A stretch of 64,000 nucleotides of DNA, taken from the NCBI GenBank assembly GCA_021404565.1, contig JAAWWF010000003.1, positions 248,001 to 312,000 on the forward strand, read 5' to 3'. Made by a program: the position numbers and the translations under genes. A model generated the notes under the pieces. That model worked only from the letters and a program-made list of their open reading frames with translations. It was not told the origin of the DNA and searched no databases. Of this stretch, positions 33,984 to 41,562 are shown in pieces. Numbering within the stretch: position 1 is the stretch's first letter; the number at the start of each line of letters is the position of its first letter. Source of the DNA: Roseivirga sp. (GTDB lineage Bacteria; Bacteroidota; Bacteroidia; Cytophagales; Cyclobacteriaceae).

Positions 33984-36443
33984 ATGTTCAAAAGCTATAT
34001 CAAAATTGCCTTCAGGAATCTCCTGAAACATAAGGGCTACTCCTTTATCAACATCTTCGGACTTACGCTGGGCCTGGTTACCAGCACGCTCATTTTTCTG
34101 TACGTCCAGGATGAGCTAAGCTATGATCGTATGCATGCAGATGCTGATCGTGTTTACAGGCTGGAAAACTGGTCAATGTACAATGGTGAGGAAAACCACT
34201 GGGCGGCTACACAAGGCTTTTTGATCCCTGATGTAACACAGCGTTATGCAGAAATTGAAACAGCCACGCGCCTGATGATGACTGGGGCTCCCATGACCTT
34301 TAGCACAGACAATAATTTTTATAGCGAGGAAGATATCTTTTATGTAGACTCTACCTTCTTTGACGTCTTCTCTTTTGAGGCGATTCATGGAGATATTAAA
34401 ACGGCTTTGGATGCTCCAGACAAGATTATTCTCACTGAAGCCACAGCCATCAAGTACTTTGGTAAAACCGATGTAGTGGGCGACCTGATCAAAAGGCAGA
34501 ATACTCCCTTTAAGGTATCGGCAGTGGTAGAAAACGCACCACATAACTCTCATTTCAGCTTTGACATGTTGATGCCTATGTCTGAGATTCATCGCAGAAA
34601 CCCCAATCTTGTGAATGGTCGGGGGCCGGCCGTGTTTTACTCTTATATCAAAGTGTTGGAGACGGCTTCTGCAGATCAGTTGCAGGCCAAAATGGACGAT
34701 GATATTTACGAGATCAGGAATATCAGAAACCAGGCCGGAGAGATAGCTCCTGTAGAGGGCTTGAGCGTTCGTCAGCTAATGACGGCCTTGACTGATATTC
34801 ATCTGTATAGCAATGCTGAAAAGGAGCTGGCTTCCAATGGCGATGCACAATATGTATATATCTTTTCTACAGTGGCTTTCTTTATATTACTCATTGCCTG
34901 TTTTAACTATATGAACCTGGCTACTGCCCGATCTACCAAGCGATCTAAGGAGGTGGGTATGCGTAAGGTGCTTGGCGCTGAGAAGGGACAGGTCTTTGCT
35001 CAGTTTCTGGGTGAGTCTTTCTTTTTTACCCTGCTGGCCATGATCATCGCACTGGTTATTGTGGTATTGACCATTCCTGCTTTTAATGATTTTACGGGTA
35101 AGCTGATCAGTCAGAATATTCTACTGAACGGACCATTGATGCTGGGACTTGCCGGGGTATTCCTTATTGTCGGACTGCTTTCCGGCTTTTATCCATCTCT
35201 GTTTTTGGCCAGCTTTAAACCGCTTAAGGCACTGAAATCGAACGTGCTGGCAGGGAAGGGAAGCAACGCAACGCTGTACCTGAGACGTGGTTTAGTTATT
35301 CTGCAGTTCGGTATCTCCATTTTTCTGATAGTCGGGGCCAGTACCGTATATAATCAACTCCAATATATCCAGGGAAAAGATCTGGGCTTTGATAAAGAGC
35401 AGGTGGTGGTTATCAAGCTTCCAGGCAGGGGAGCTGTACAGAATCTGGAAACTATTAAGAAGGAATTTCTGAACCAACCCTCTGTATTAGCTGCGGCTTC
35501 CTCTTCCGCTATACCGGGCGAACGGGTGCATGTAATGAGCGTGAGAGTACCGGATCTGGCTTCGGCTGATGCCGGCAATGAAAATCAGCAGCAGGATAAT
35601 GGGGTTCGGGGTATGAGAATCATATCAGGGGATGAAGACCTCGCAGAAACCTTTGATTTCGAAATTGTTGATGGTCGCGACTTGTCTAAAGAAATTGTGA
35701 GCGATGCGGCTGAAGGCTTTTTGCTCAATGAGGCGGCTATCAGGGCTTTTGGTTTGGAAGAGAACCCTGTGGGCAGGCGTTTTGAATATGTTTATGGTTT
35801 GCCAGAACCGAAGGCCGGACGCATTGTGGGGGTGGTGAAGGACTTTCATTACGCTTCCTTACATTCTGAGATTGAACCATTGATGATTCATGTTTTTCCC
35901 AACTATTCGGCCTTCCTCAATGTGCGGATCAATACGGAACGAGTCAAAGAGACCATGACGCGTTTGGAAGAAACCTGGAATGCACTACAGCCCTCTTCTG
36001 AGTTCGATTATTTCTTTCTGGATAGTCACTATGACAATCAGTACAAAGCAGAGATGAGTCTGGGTAAGGTGATTGCTTTCTTTACCTTGCTCGCTGTGAT
36101 CATTGCCTGTATGGGCTTATTCGGTCTGGCCTCCTTTATCACAGAGCAGCGCACCAAGGAAATTGGCGTACGTAAGGTGTTGGGGGCTTCTATCAAGTCG
36201 ATTATGACCTCTCTTTCAAAAGAGTTTGTCTTCCTTATTCTATTGGCCAATATACTGGCCTGGTACCCTGCTTATTACTTTCTCAGTGGCTGGCTCGAAG
36301 GTTTCGCCTTCCGGGTAGATATCAGCATCATCACTTTTGTGGTGGCGGCTTTGGGAGCTTTATTGATTGCCCTGAGCACCATTAGTATCAAGACCTATGT
36401 GGCCGCCAGAAGAAATCCGGTGAGGTCGTTGAGGTATGAGTAG
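33984..36443 (+). CDS. FtsX/MacB-type ABC transporter permease
   Basis: The 819-residue membrane protein starts with the typical Bacteroidota stretch FKSYIKIAFRNLLKHKGYSFINIFGL. It has two permease halves, each with a large extracytoplasmic MacB-like domain followed by three helices (first FtsX core around residues 290-420, with RSTKRSKEVGMRKVLGA; second around 690-810, with EQRTKEIGVRKVLGAS). Such permeases work with a separate ABC ATPase for export of peptides or drugs or lipoprotein release; none is next to it. Neighbours are repeats and repair genes. Confidence 0.93.
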   Translation: MFKSYIKIAFRNLLKHKGYSFINIFGLTLGLVTSTLIFLYVQDELSYDRMHADADRVYRLENWSMYNGEENHWAATQGFLIPDVTQRYAEIETATRLMMTGAPMTFSTDNNFYSEEDIFYVDSTFFDVFSFEAIHGDIKTALDAPDKIILTEATAIKYFGKTDVVGDLIKRQNTPFKVSAVVENAPHNSHFSFDMLMPMSEIHRRNPNLVNGRGPAVFYSYIKVLETASADQLQAKMDDDIYEIRNIRNQAGEIAPVEGLSVRQLMTALTDIHLYSNAEKELASNGDAQYVYIFSTVAFFILLIACFNYMNLATARSTKRSKEVGMRKVLGAEKGQVFAQFLGESFFFTLLAMIIALVIVVLTIPAFNDFTGKLISQNILLNGPLMLGLAGVFLIVGLLSGFYPSLFLASFKPLKALKSNVLAGKGSNATLYLRRGLVILQFGISIFLIVGASTVYNQLQYIQGKDLGFDKEQVVVIKLPGRGAVQNLETIKKEFLNQPSVLAAASSSAIPGERVHVMSVRVPDLASADAGNENQQQDNGVRGMRIISGDEDLAETFDFEIVDGRDLSKEIVSDAAEGFLLNEAAIRAFGLEENPVGRRFEYVYGLPEPKAGRIVGVVKDFHYASLHSEIEPLMIHVFPNYSAFLNVRINTERVKETMTRLEETWNALQPSSEFDYFFLDSHYDNQYKAEMSLGKVIAFFTLLAVIIACMGLFGLASFITEQRTKEIGVRKVLGASIKSIMTSLSKEFVFLILLANILAWYPAYYFLSGWLEGFAFRVDISIITFVVAALGALLIALSTISIKTYVAARRNPVRSLRYE

Positions 36444-36454
36444 GTAGATCGCAA

Positions 36455-36485
36455 GTCGTCCGACCACTCAAAGTGGTCAGACGAC
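36455..36485. terminator. strong bidirectional hairpin overlapping a stop codon
   Basis: GTCGTC-C-GACCACT and AGTGGTC-A-GACGAC form a 14-base stem with one mismatch and a three-base loop. It lies between the permease stop (36443) and the convergent Ada-domain gene, whose last codons and TGA (36477-36479) are inside the right arm. It can stop transcription in both directions. Confidence 0.8.
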
Positions 36486-36728
36486 TGGTTCACCTCGTTT
36501 CCAAATTTTATAAGCAGCCCTCATACAATGCCCGCAAGGGCGATAGCCTTGATCGAGGGCTTCGGCTTCTGTCTCGAAGAATGCTCTGTTTTTCCGGAGC
36601 ATCCGCTTCCCCGATTTGCAGGAAAGCAAGCCATAGATTTTAAGGTTCTTGTTACCGCCTAAAGTGATTTTGCCCGATCTGATCAGCTGATGTAGTTGGT
36701 CTTTCGCTAAGTCTATATGTCTGATCAT
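36477..36728 (-). CDS. stand-alone Ada-type zinc-binding domain protein
   Basis: The 83-residue protein looks like the N-terminal metal-binding domain of Ada. YGLLSCKSGKRM, NRAFFETEAEALDQGYRPCGHC match the Ada fold, where FF.. EEA..AGYRPC.RC is the hallmark. Cys37, Cys65 and Cys68 correspond to three of the four zinc ligands of E. coli Ada; the position of the fourth (Cys42 in Ada) holds Lys41. Single-domain proteins of this kind occur in Bacteroidota. It overlaps the oxygenase gene by 4 bases and lies 0.8 kb from an Ada-like protein that lacks this domain. Confidence 0.82.
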   Translation of the reverse strand: MIRHIDLAKDQLHQLIRSGKITLGGNKNLKIYGLLSCKSGKRMLRKNRAFFETEAEALDQGYRPCGHCMRAAYKIWKRGEPVV

Positions 36729-37426
36729 TTCAAGGCATCATGAAGAATTACGCCCATGGTATAGCGCTCGCCACTCAGTACTTCGCTTACGCCATGCCTC
36801 ATGTTCAGACGGTAGTATCCTCTGACACTTTTAGCAGGCCTGAATTGCGTGGGGATAATGATCATGTCACCCAACTTCGGGTTGATGACCATAGCGCGGC
36901 TTTGTGCTCTTGGTTTTTGCTCAGTCAGTACCAATGAGCCTCCGGTAAAGTCTTTTTCCGGCTGGCTCAGGCAAAAGATGGCCTGCATGGGAAAGTAGAT
37001 TTCTCCATAAAGGTCCTGATGCAGGGTATTGAATCCACCAGCCTTATACTGGAGGATGAGCGGGGTGGCTTTTTCCTGACCTTTGGCAGCGCATTGCTGT
37101 AGAAACTCAGCGTGTATTTCTGGGTATAGCATCGGCTGCCTTAAGGCTTTGGCCCATTGGTTGGCCAGGGGGCCGAGCAATTGGTATATATCGGTGCGGA
37201 GTTTTTGGATGAGCTCAGGAAGTGGATGTTGATAATAGCGATATTGGCCTTTTCCATAACTGTGTCGTTCCATGACTACCGTTTTTCTAAAGAGCGAATT
37301 CTTGGTGTAATTGAGGATCAGGTTTTGACATTGGGCAGGAGTCAACACTGAACTGATAAGCCCGTAGCCCTTTTCATTGATTTGATTGTAAAGGGCAGTT
37401 TGGTTGATGTTGCTGAAGTCTTTCAT
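36725..37426 (-). CDS. 2OG-Fe(II) oxygenase of the DNA-repair type (PF09859-like)
   Basis: The protein matches the 2OG-Fe(II) oxygenase family annotated as oxidising methylated DNA bases: LHQDLYGEIYFPMQAIFCLS supplies the HxD iron ligands (His136, Asp138), DFTGGSLVLTEQKPRAQSR is the conserved block, and YRLNMRHGVS..SGERYTMG supplies the distal His211 and the Arg221 that binds 2-oxoglutarate. I chose the ATG at 37426 (MKDFSNINQ): an in-frame ATG 28 codons upstream would read through a CCCCCTC palindrome, not a conserved N-terminus. It overlaps the Ada-domain gene by 4 bases. The role in repair follows from the family and the neighbours. Confidence 0.85.
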   Translation of the reverse strand: MKDFSNINQTALYNQINEKGYGLISSVLTPAQCQNLILNYTKNSLFRKTVVMERHSYGKGQYRYYQHPLPELIQKLRTDIYQLLGPLANQWAKALRQPMLYPEIHAEFLQQCAAKGQEKATPLILQYKAGGFNTLHQDLYGEIYFPMQAIFCLSQPEKDFTGGSLVLTEQKPRAQSRAMVINPKLGDMIIIPTQFRPAKSVRGYYRLNMRHGVSEVLSGERYTMGVILHDALK

Positions 37427-37477
37427 TAGAGGGGGAAAGTTGGAGTGGTTAGGGTTAATGTTCTGTACCCCCTTGTA

Positions 37478-37496
37478 TTCCCCCTCATAGGGGGAA
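37478..37496. repeat. G/C-rich palindrome (TTCCCCC/GGGGGAA)
   Basis: A perfect 7-bp stem around a five-base loop. Similar palindromes lie at 55362-55380 and 57564-57580. It is upstream of the oxygenase gene and downstream of the ada gene, so it may act as a terminator between them. Confidence 0.6.
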
Positions 37497-37538
37497 ATTA
37501 AGAGTGGCAAAAAAGATTATTTTTATTGAATTCAGAGA

Positions 37539-38378
37539 TTATTCTATACTCAAAGCTTCCTGAGCTTGTTCCCAACCAAGCATGGCAGTTTTGCGATGCT
37601 TGCCCCAACGATATTCTCCGATTTTACCAACACTTTTAATCACACGATGGCAGGGGATGATGTAGGCAATGGGGTTGCTGCCAATGGCTGTACCCACGGC
37701 TCTTTGTGCGGAGGGTTTTTGAATGGAATGAGCAATTTCTCCATAGCTTACCATGGCGGCTTCAGGTATGCGCAACAGGGCCTCCCAGACTTTGATCTGA
37801 AAATCGGTGCCCTTCAGGTGGAGGCGTAGCGGGCGATCGGTAGAAAGCGACTTATTGAAAAAAGCTTTGACAGCCTCGTCATTGGGTCCCGCGCTTTCCA
37901 ACAATCGGGCATTAGGCCAGAGCTCTCGTAGTTCATCGACAACGCTTTGTGTGGTTTTTTCGAAGAAGAGAATGTTGCAGATTCCACTTTGAGTGGAGGC
38001 GAGCAGGTAATTGCCAAACTGACACTCGTGGAAGCTATAATGAATGGTCAGGTTTTCGCCTCCGTTTTTGTACTGTCCGGGAGTCATACCTTCAATGGTT
38101 ACAAAGAGATCATGAAGTCTGCCGGTACTGGAAAAACCTGTATCATAGGCTGCCTCATACACAGAACCGGATTTGTCTCTTAGGATTTGCTTGGCATGCT
38201 CCAGGCTTATGTACTGCAGAAATTTCTTAGGACTTACCCCGGCCCAATCTGAAAAGAGCCTTTGAAAGTGGAAAGGACTTAGGTGAACCTGTTCGGCAAT
38301 AGTTTCCAGATTAGGTTGTTGTTCTCTGTTTTGAGAGATATAATTGAGTGCTTCTGCTATGCGATAATAGTCGTGCAT
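37539..38378 (-). CDS. Ada-like protein lacking the zinc domain (AraC HTH plus O6-methylguanine-DNA methyltransferase)
   Basis: The 279-residue protein fuses an AraC-type DNA-binding domain (about residues 8-105, with VHLSPFHFQRLFSDWAGVSPKKFLQ and TGRLHDLFVTIEGMTPGQY) to an Ogt methyltransferase domain (about 190-275). IPCHRVIKS contains the methyl-acceptor Cys243, after YGEIAHSIQKPSAQRAVGTAIGSNP. Full E. coli Ada has in addition an N-terminal zinc domain; here that domain is a separate gene at 36477-36728. It likely senses or repairs O6-methylguanine and regulates the nearby genes. Confidence 0.9.
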   Translation of the reverse strand: MHDYYRIAEALNYISQNREQQPNLETIAEQVHLSPFHFQRLFSDWAGVSPKKFLQYISLEHAKQILRDKSGSVYEAAYDTGFSSTGRLHDLFVTIEGMTPGQYKNGGENLTIHYSFHECQFGNYLLASTQSGICNILFFEKTTQSVVDELRELWPNARLLESAGPNDEAVKAFFNKSLSTDRPLRLHLKGTDFQIKVWEALLRIPEAAMVSYGEIAHSIQKPSAQRAVGTAIGSNPIAYIIPCHRVIKSVGKIGEYRWGKHRKTAMLGWEQAQEALSIE

Positions 38379-38493
38379 GATCTTTTTTCTTTCAAATGTA
38401 GATCAGTGGGAGGTTGATGAAAACCCGAAAGTTGCCGTTGTCTGGCATGAAAGGATTTATTGTTACCAGTTGATGACTACATACAATCAGGCT

Positions 38494-39093
38494 TTAGGTC
38501 ATTTGAAATTTTTCAAAGAACCTGTTCCAGATAATACTCTCGTATTTCAAAGCATAATTTTCAGCATAGTCTTCTCCTCTGGGAGCATTGTCAATCCTAT
38601 CCTTTGTGCTTATCCTATCGTGATGATGTCCCAACTCATGCAAAAGTATGTGGAGGAGTTGATAAGCTATAATCTGATTTTCTGTGAAATGACAAATCAC
38701 TGAGTCAGCTTTTATTTCATAATTGACATTCAGTCGCTCAAAAATCTTCTTATGCTCATTAAAATAACTCTTTCCCAGTGATGTCGTTTTGCTTTTCTCC
38801 CATGCGCAAATGGCAATTACTCCATCATTATACCAGCCGTCTGATCCACCTCCTTCTGCCAGAATAATAGCGTCTAATTCAATATTGAGTTCTTCCCAAT
38901 TTGGCAGTATTGTCAGAAAGGTCAGGATATCTCGTTTTTTCAGAAAGTGTTTAAAGCCTTTGCCGGGCTTTTCAATATCCAACTGCAGCTCCTCTTGTCT
39001 GGTATTCCAGTAGTTTGGAGTCAGGTCATGTCTATTCTTTTTTTGAACCCGGCCGTCCTTTACCTTGGGTGTTGACTTTCTATGAGTTACCAT
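38494..39093 (-). CDS. putative metallopeptidase-like protein with HExxH motif
   Basis: The 199-residue soluble protein carries HELGH (His152, Glu153, His156) followed by HHD, the zinc-binding HExxH pattern of metallopeptidases. Glu174 and Glu178 are candidates for the third ligand. The rest has no recognised domain; GGGSDGWYNDGVIAICAWEK looks conserved. No signal peptide, so it is cytoplasmic. It lies 20 bases downstream of the LytTR regulator gene and is probably transcribed with it. Whether it cleaves protein or is a minor gluzincin relative is unknown. Confidence 0.68.
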   Translation of the reverse strand: MVTHRKSTPKVKDGRVQKKNRHDLTPNYWNTRQEELQLDIEKPGKGFKHFLKKRDILTFLTILPNWEELNIELDAIILAEGGGSDGWYNDGVIAICAWEKSKTTSLGKSYFNEHKKIFERLNVNYEIKADSVICHFTENQIIAYQLLHILLHELGHHHDRISTKDRIDNAPRGEDYAENYALKYESIIWNRFFEKFQMT

Positions 39094-39113
39094 AAATGTG
39101 TTATAAAGTAAGG

Positions 39114-39794
39114 CTATTCTCTCGTTAAATTTTCTATAAACCTGTCTTTATAAGTTCTGCCGATTGGAATGATTTCATCTCGAATAAACACTTGATTTCG
39201 GGAGATCTTTTCAATCTTTTCCAAGTTTACAATGTACGACCTATGTGTTCTTACAAAGCCAGATGCTGCCAGTTTTTCTTCCCAGTTTTGCAGACTGTCC
39301 AATATCAAAATCTGCTGGTTTGCGGTCACGAATTTGACGTAGTCGACCTCAGCTTTCAGGTATAAGATGTCTGTGGTCCGAATTTTATAGGTCGTTTTAT
39401 CTGCATAGAGCAAAAGCTGTTTTCCCTTTTTCTTCTCCTGAACTGACAACTGTTCGCGCACCCGGATTGTCGCTTTACAGAACCTTTCATAGGAGTAGGG
39501 TTTTACCAGGTAATCTGTGATTTCTTCTTCAAAAGCTTCTACGGCATAGTCAGCATAGGCTGTGGTGATGATTACCCTGGGTTTCTCTTCAAGGCTTTTC
39601 AGAAAAGAAATACCATTCAACTCGGGCAAATGCACGTCCAGAAAAAGCAGGTCGGCTCGTGAAATTTCATCTGGGCTTATATCCAGGCCGCTTTCATAGA
39701 TACCGATACACTCAATAAATGGGGTTTTGTCGATATAGCTTTTGAGCACCTCGACCGCTGCGGGTTCGTCTTCCAGTATAAGGCAGTGGATCAT
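39114..39794 (-). CDS. LytR/AlgR-type response regulator
   Basis: The 226-residue protein has a receiver domain with phosphoacceptor Asp53 (FLDVHLPE), Glu8/Asp9 and Lys98 (LVKPYSYERF). The C-terminal part (about 130-225) is a LytTR DNA-binding domain: ILYLKAEVDYVKFV, FVRTHRSYIVNLEKIEKI and IPIGRTYKDRF. It is coupled to the histidine kinase gene by an ATGA junction. It should respond to the signal seen by the kinase and may control the operon upstream. Confidence 0.93.
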   Translation of the reverse strand: MIHCLILEDEPAAVEVLKSYIDKTPFIECIGIYESGLDISPDEISRADLLFLDVHLPELNGISFLKSLEEKPRVIITTAYADYAVEAFEEEITDYLVKPYSYERFCKATIRVREQLSVQEKKKGKQLLLYADKTTYKIRTTDILYLKAEVDYVKFVTANQQILILDSLQNWEEKLAASGFVRTHRSYIVNLEKIEKISRNQVFIRDEIIPIGRTYKDRFIENLTRE

Positions 39795-40810
39795 AACTGT
39801 ATTTCCAATTCTATTTCAAACAGATGATTAGCCTTCCTGATCTCCAGATTATACTGTTCAGGGTAAAGCAAATCTAACCTTTCCTGTGTGTTCCTGATGC
39901 CTGTACCACTTTCGTTCCAGTCCTGATCATAACTTTGAGTCATCCTTTCTTCGAATGGATTTTTACATGTAAAATGGAGCAAGCTGTTGTTCAATGTTAT
40001 GCCTATTGCGATAGAGTGACAGGTACCCTTCAGAACCGAAGTGTATTTAAATGCATTTTCGATAAAGCCGATGAGTAATAATGGGGGGATGAGTTGTTTT
40101 GGATCATCTATGTTTATATCAACCTGAACATTAACCTTGGCAGAAAGGCGTTCCTGCTGTAAGTGAATATAGTCATTCAGATGATCAAGCTCTTGCGCCA
40201 TGCTCACATAGTCTTTTTCACCTTCGTTCAGCACATAGCGAAACCCATCTGATAATTTCAGGATCAATTCCGGAGTTTTGTCATCCTTTCTCAATGCATT
40301 GGCATAGACCATATTAAGGGTATTGAAGAGGAAGTGGGGGTTTACTTTAGCCTTGAGGGTCTGCAACTGAGCGGTTTGTTTTTCAAGAATTAAGCGATCG
40401 ATCTCTGCCTGTTTGATGTAGCTCTTCTTGACGGAATGAACAGTGAAAAAACCAATACCAAAGCTGGCATAGGTGAAGGACTTGGCCAGAAGGTGATTCC
40501 AAACATCACTAAAACCTCCGTGAAAGAGCTGATCGACCGATTCGTACAGGAGTGCATTGATCACGAAAACCAGGAAGGCTATGAGGAAGTCTCTCTTCTT
40601 TTTCTGTTTGGGGAAGAACCAGAAATACAAAAAGTAGGAGATCGTCATTTTGAAGAAGAGAGCGTTCAGCTCATGGGCGAATGACATGGGGTAACCGCCT
40701 TCTCTTTCAATGTATTTGACATAGGGGTAGATCAATACAAAAACCCAGAGTAGCACATGGAGATAGGGTTCCAGTTTCAGGTATTTTCTGAATGTCAATT
40801 GCTTCTCCAT
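39791..40810 (-). CDS. LytS-like sensor histidine kinase
   Basis: The 339-residue protein has four hydrophobic segments at about residues 15-32, 50-66, 74-92 and 107-127 and a cytoplasmic kinase domain of the LytS/His_kinase type. The phosphoacceptor is His159 in KVNPHFLFNTLN. N-box FIENAFKY and a C-terminal GTGIRNTQERL complete the ATP site. No large sensing domain is present, so the membrane part or a partner protein must sense the signal. It lies 49 bases downstream of the ConA-like protein gene and overlaps the regulator gene. Confidence 0.92.
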   Translation of the reverse strand: MEKQLTFRKYLKLEPYLHVLLWVFVLIYPYVKYIEREGGYPMSFAHELNALFFKMTISYFLYFWFFPKQKKKRDFLIAFLVFVINALLYESVDQLFHGGFSDVWNHLLAKSFTYASFGIGFFTVHSVKKSYIKQAEIDRLILEKQTAQLQTLKAKVNPHFLFNTLNMVYANALRKDDKTPELILKLSDGFRYVLNEGEKDYVSMAQELDHLNDYIHLQQERLSAKVNVQVDINIDDPKQLIPPLLLIGFIENAFKYTSVLKGTCHSIAIGITLNNSLLHFTCKNPFEERMTQSYDQDWNESGTGIRNTQERLDLLYPEQYNLEIRKANHLFEIELEIQL

Positions 40811-40859
40811 TAATCTTTCTAACCTATATCATTATTATGAATGATCTACTATCTACTTA

Positions 40860-41549
40860 TTAATTATCGAGGGTGATGGTCAAATCTTTAATTGCCGCTT
40901 TTGCCAGAATCACTTTTTCTCCGGTAGTTCCGCTGATTCTGAATATGAGGTGACCCGCCTTAAGCGGATCGCAATCCTGTACGTTGAAATACTCCTGTCC
41001 ATCTATTTTGAACCAAAGCCTTGAGGCTTTCTTACCGATCTCCACAGTATGCCATTTTCCTACTGTTGCGATATTTGCGGGCAGTCTGTCATAAAATCCT
41101 CTGGAAAGCGGGGAGAGGTTTTTATAGAAAAAAGGACTCAAACCGTGCGAACTGTTGTTGAAAGTAAGGTTGTAGTGCTGCATGTTGCTTCGCCATGCCC
41201 AGAACTCCTCAGGTGATGAGTCTGTGGCCGGCAAATTCAGATCACCAGGGTTTGCTGGCTGTGAGGCTGAGAACAAGGTAATCAGCACACTCGATTCGGA
41301 CATAGCCTTGACCTTGTAGCTAATGACGTAGTTACCGGTATAGGCTTCGGGGCTCACTAGAAAAAAACCATCAGCACCAGCTGTTTCTTCAAAAATAAGG
41401 ACATCTCCATCAATCGAAGTTTTTCCCTTATCCAGGGTGGCCCATTGGGATAACTCCCGGGCTGTGATAGTTATTTGTTCCTGTGCTTTCAGTTCGGTTT
41501 GAGCGGAAGCAAACAATGCGATTTTGATTAAAAGTAAGAATCTGATCAT
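40860..41549 (-). CDS. secreted ConA-like (jelly-roll) protein of unknown function
   Basis: The 229-residue protein has a signal peptide (RFLLLIKIALFASAQTELKAQ) and a beta-sandwich like concanavalin A-type glucanase/lectin proteins: ADGFFLVSPEAYTGNYVISYKVK, WHTVEIGKKASRLWFKIDGQEYF and GHLIFRISGTTGEKVIL. The final WHTVEI..WFKIDGQ block is the hallmark of DUF1080/DUF1961-type domains. No catalytic residue pair can be assigned. It follows the receptor gene by 13 bases and could bind the same ligand or be a partner of the sensor kinase, an inference from position. Confidence 0.72.
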   Translation of the reverse strand: MIRFLLLIKIALFASAQTELKAQEQITITARELSQWATLDKGKTSIDGDVLIFEETAGADGFFLVSPEAYTGNYVISYKVKAMSESSVLITLFSASQPANPGDLNLPATDSSPEEFWAWRSNMQHYNLTFNNSSHGLSPFFYKNLSPLSRGFYDRLPANIATVGKWHTVEIGKKASRLWFKIDGQEYFNVQDCDPLKAGHLIFRISGTTGEKVILAKAAIKDLTITLDN

Positions 41550-41562
41550 GTCTTTTTGGGGT

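Noticed and set aside
34173-34592. Minus-strand open frame of 139 residues
   Set aside because: It lies inside the large permease gene in another frame; the permease reading is strongly supported.
37427-37510. 28-codon N-terminal extension of the 2OG-Fe(II) oxygenase
   Set aside because: The extension reads through the CCCCC palindrome; the family start fits the ATG at 37426.
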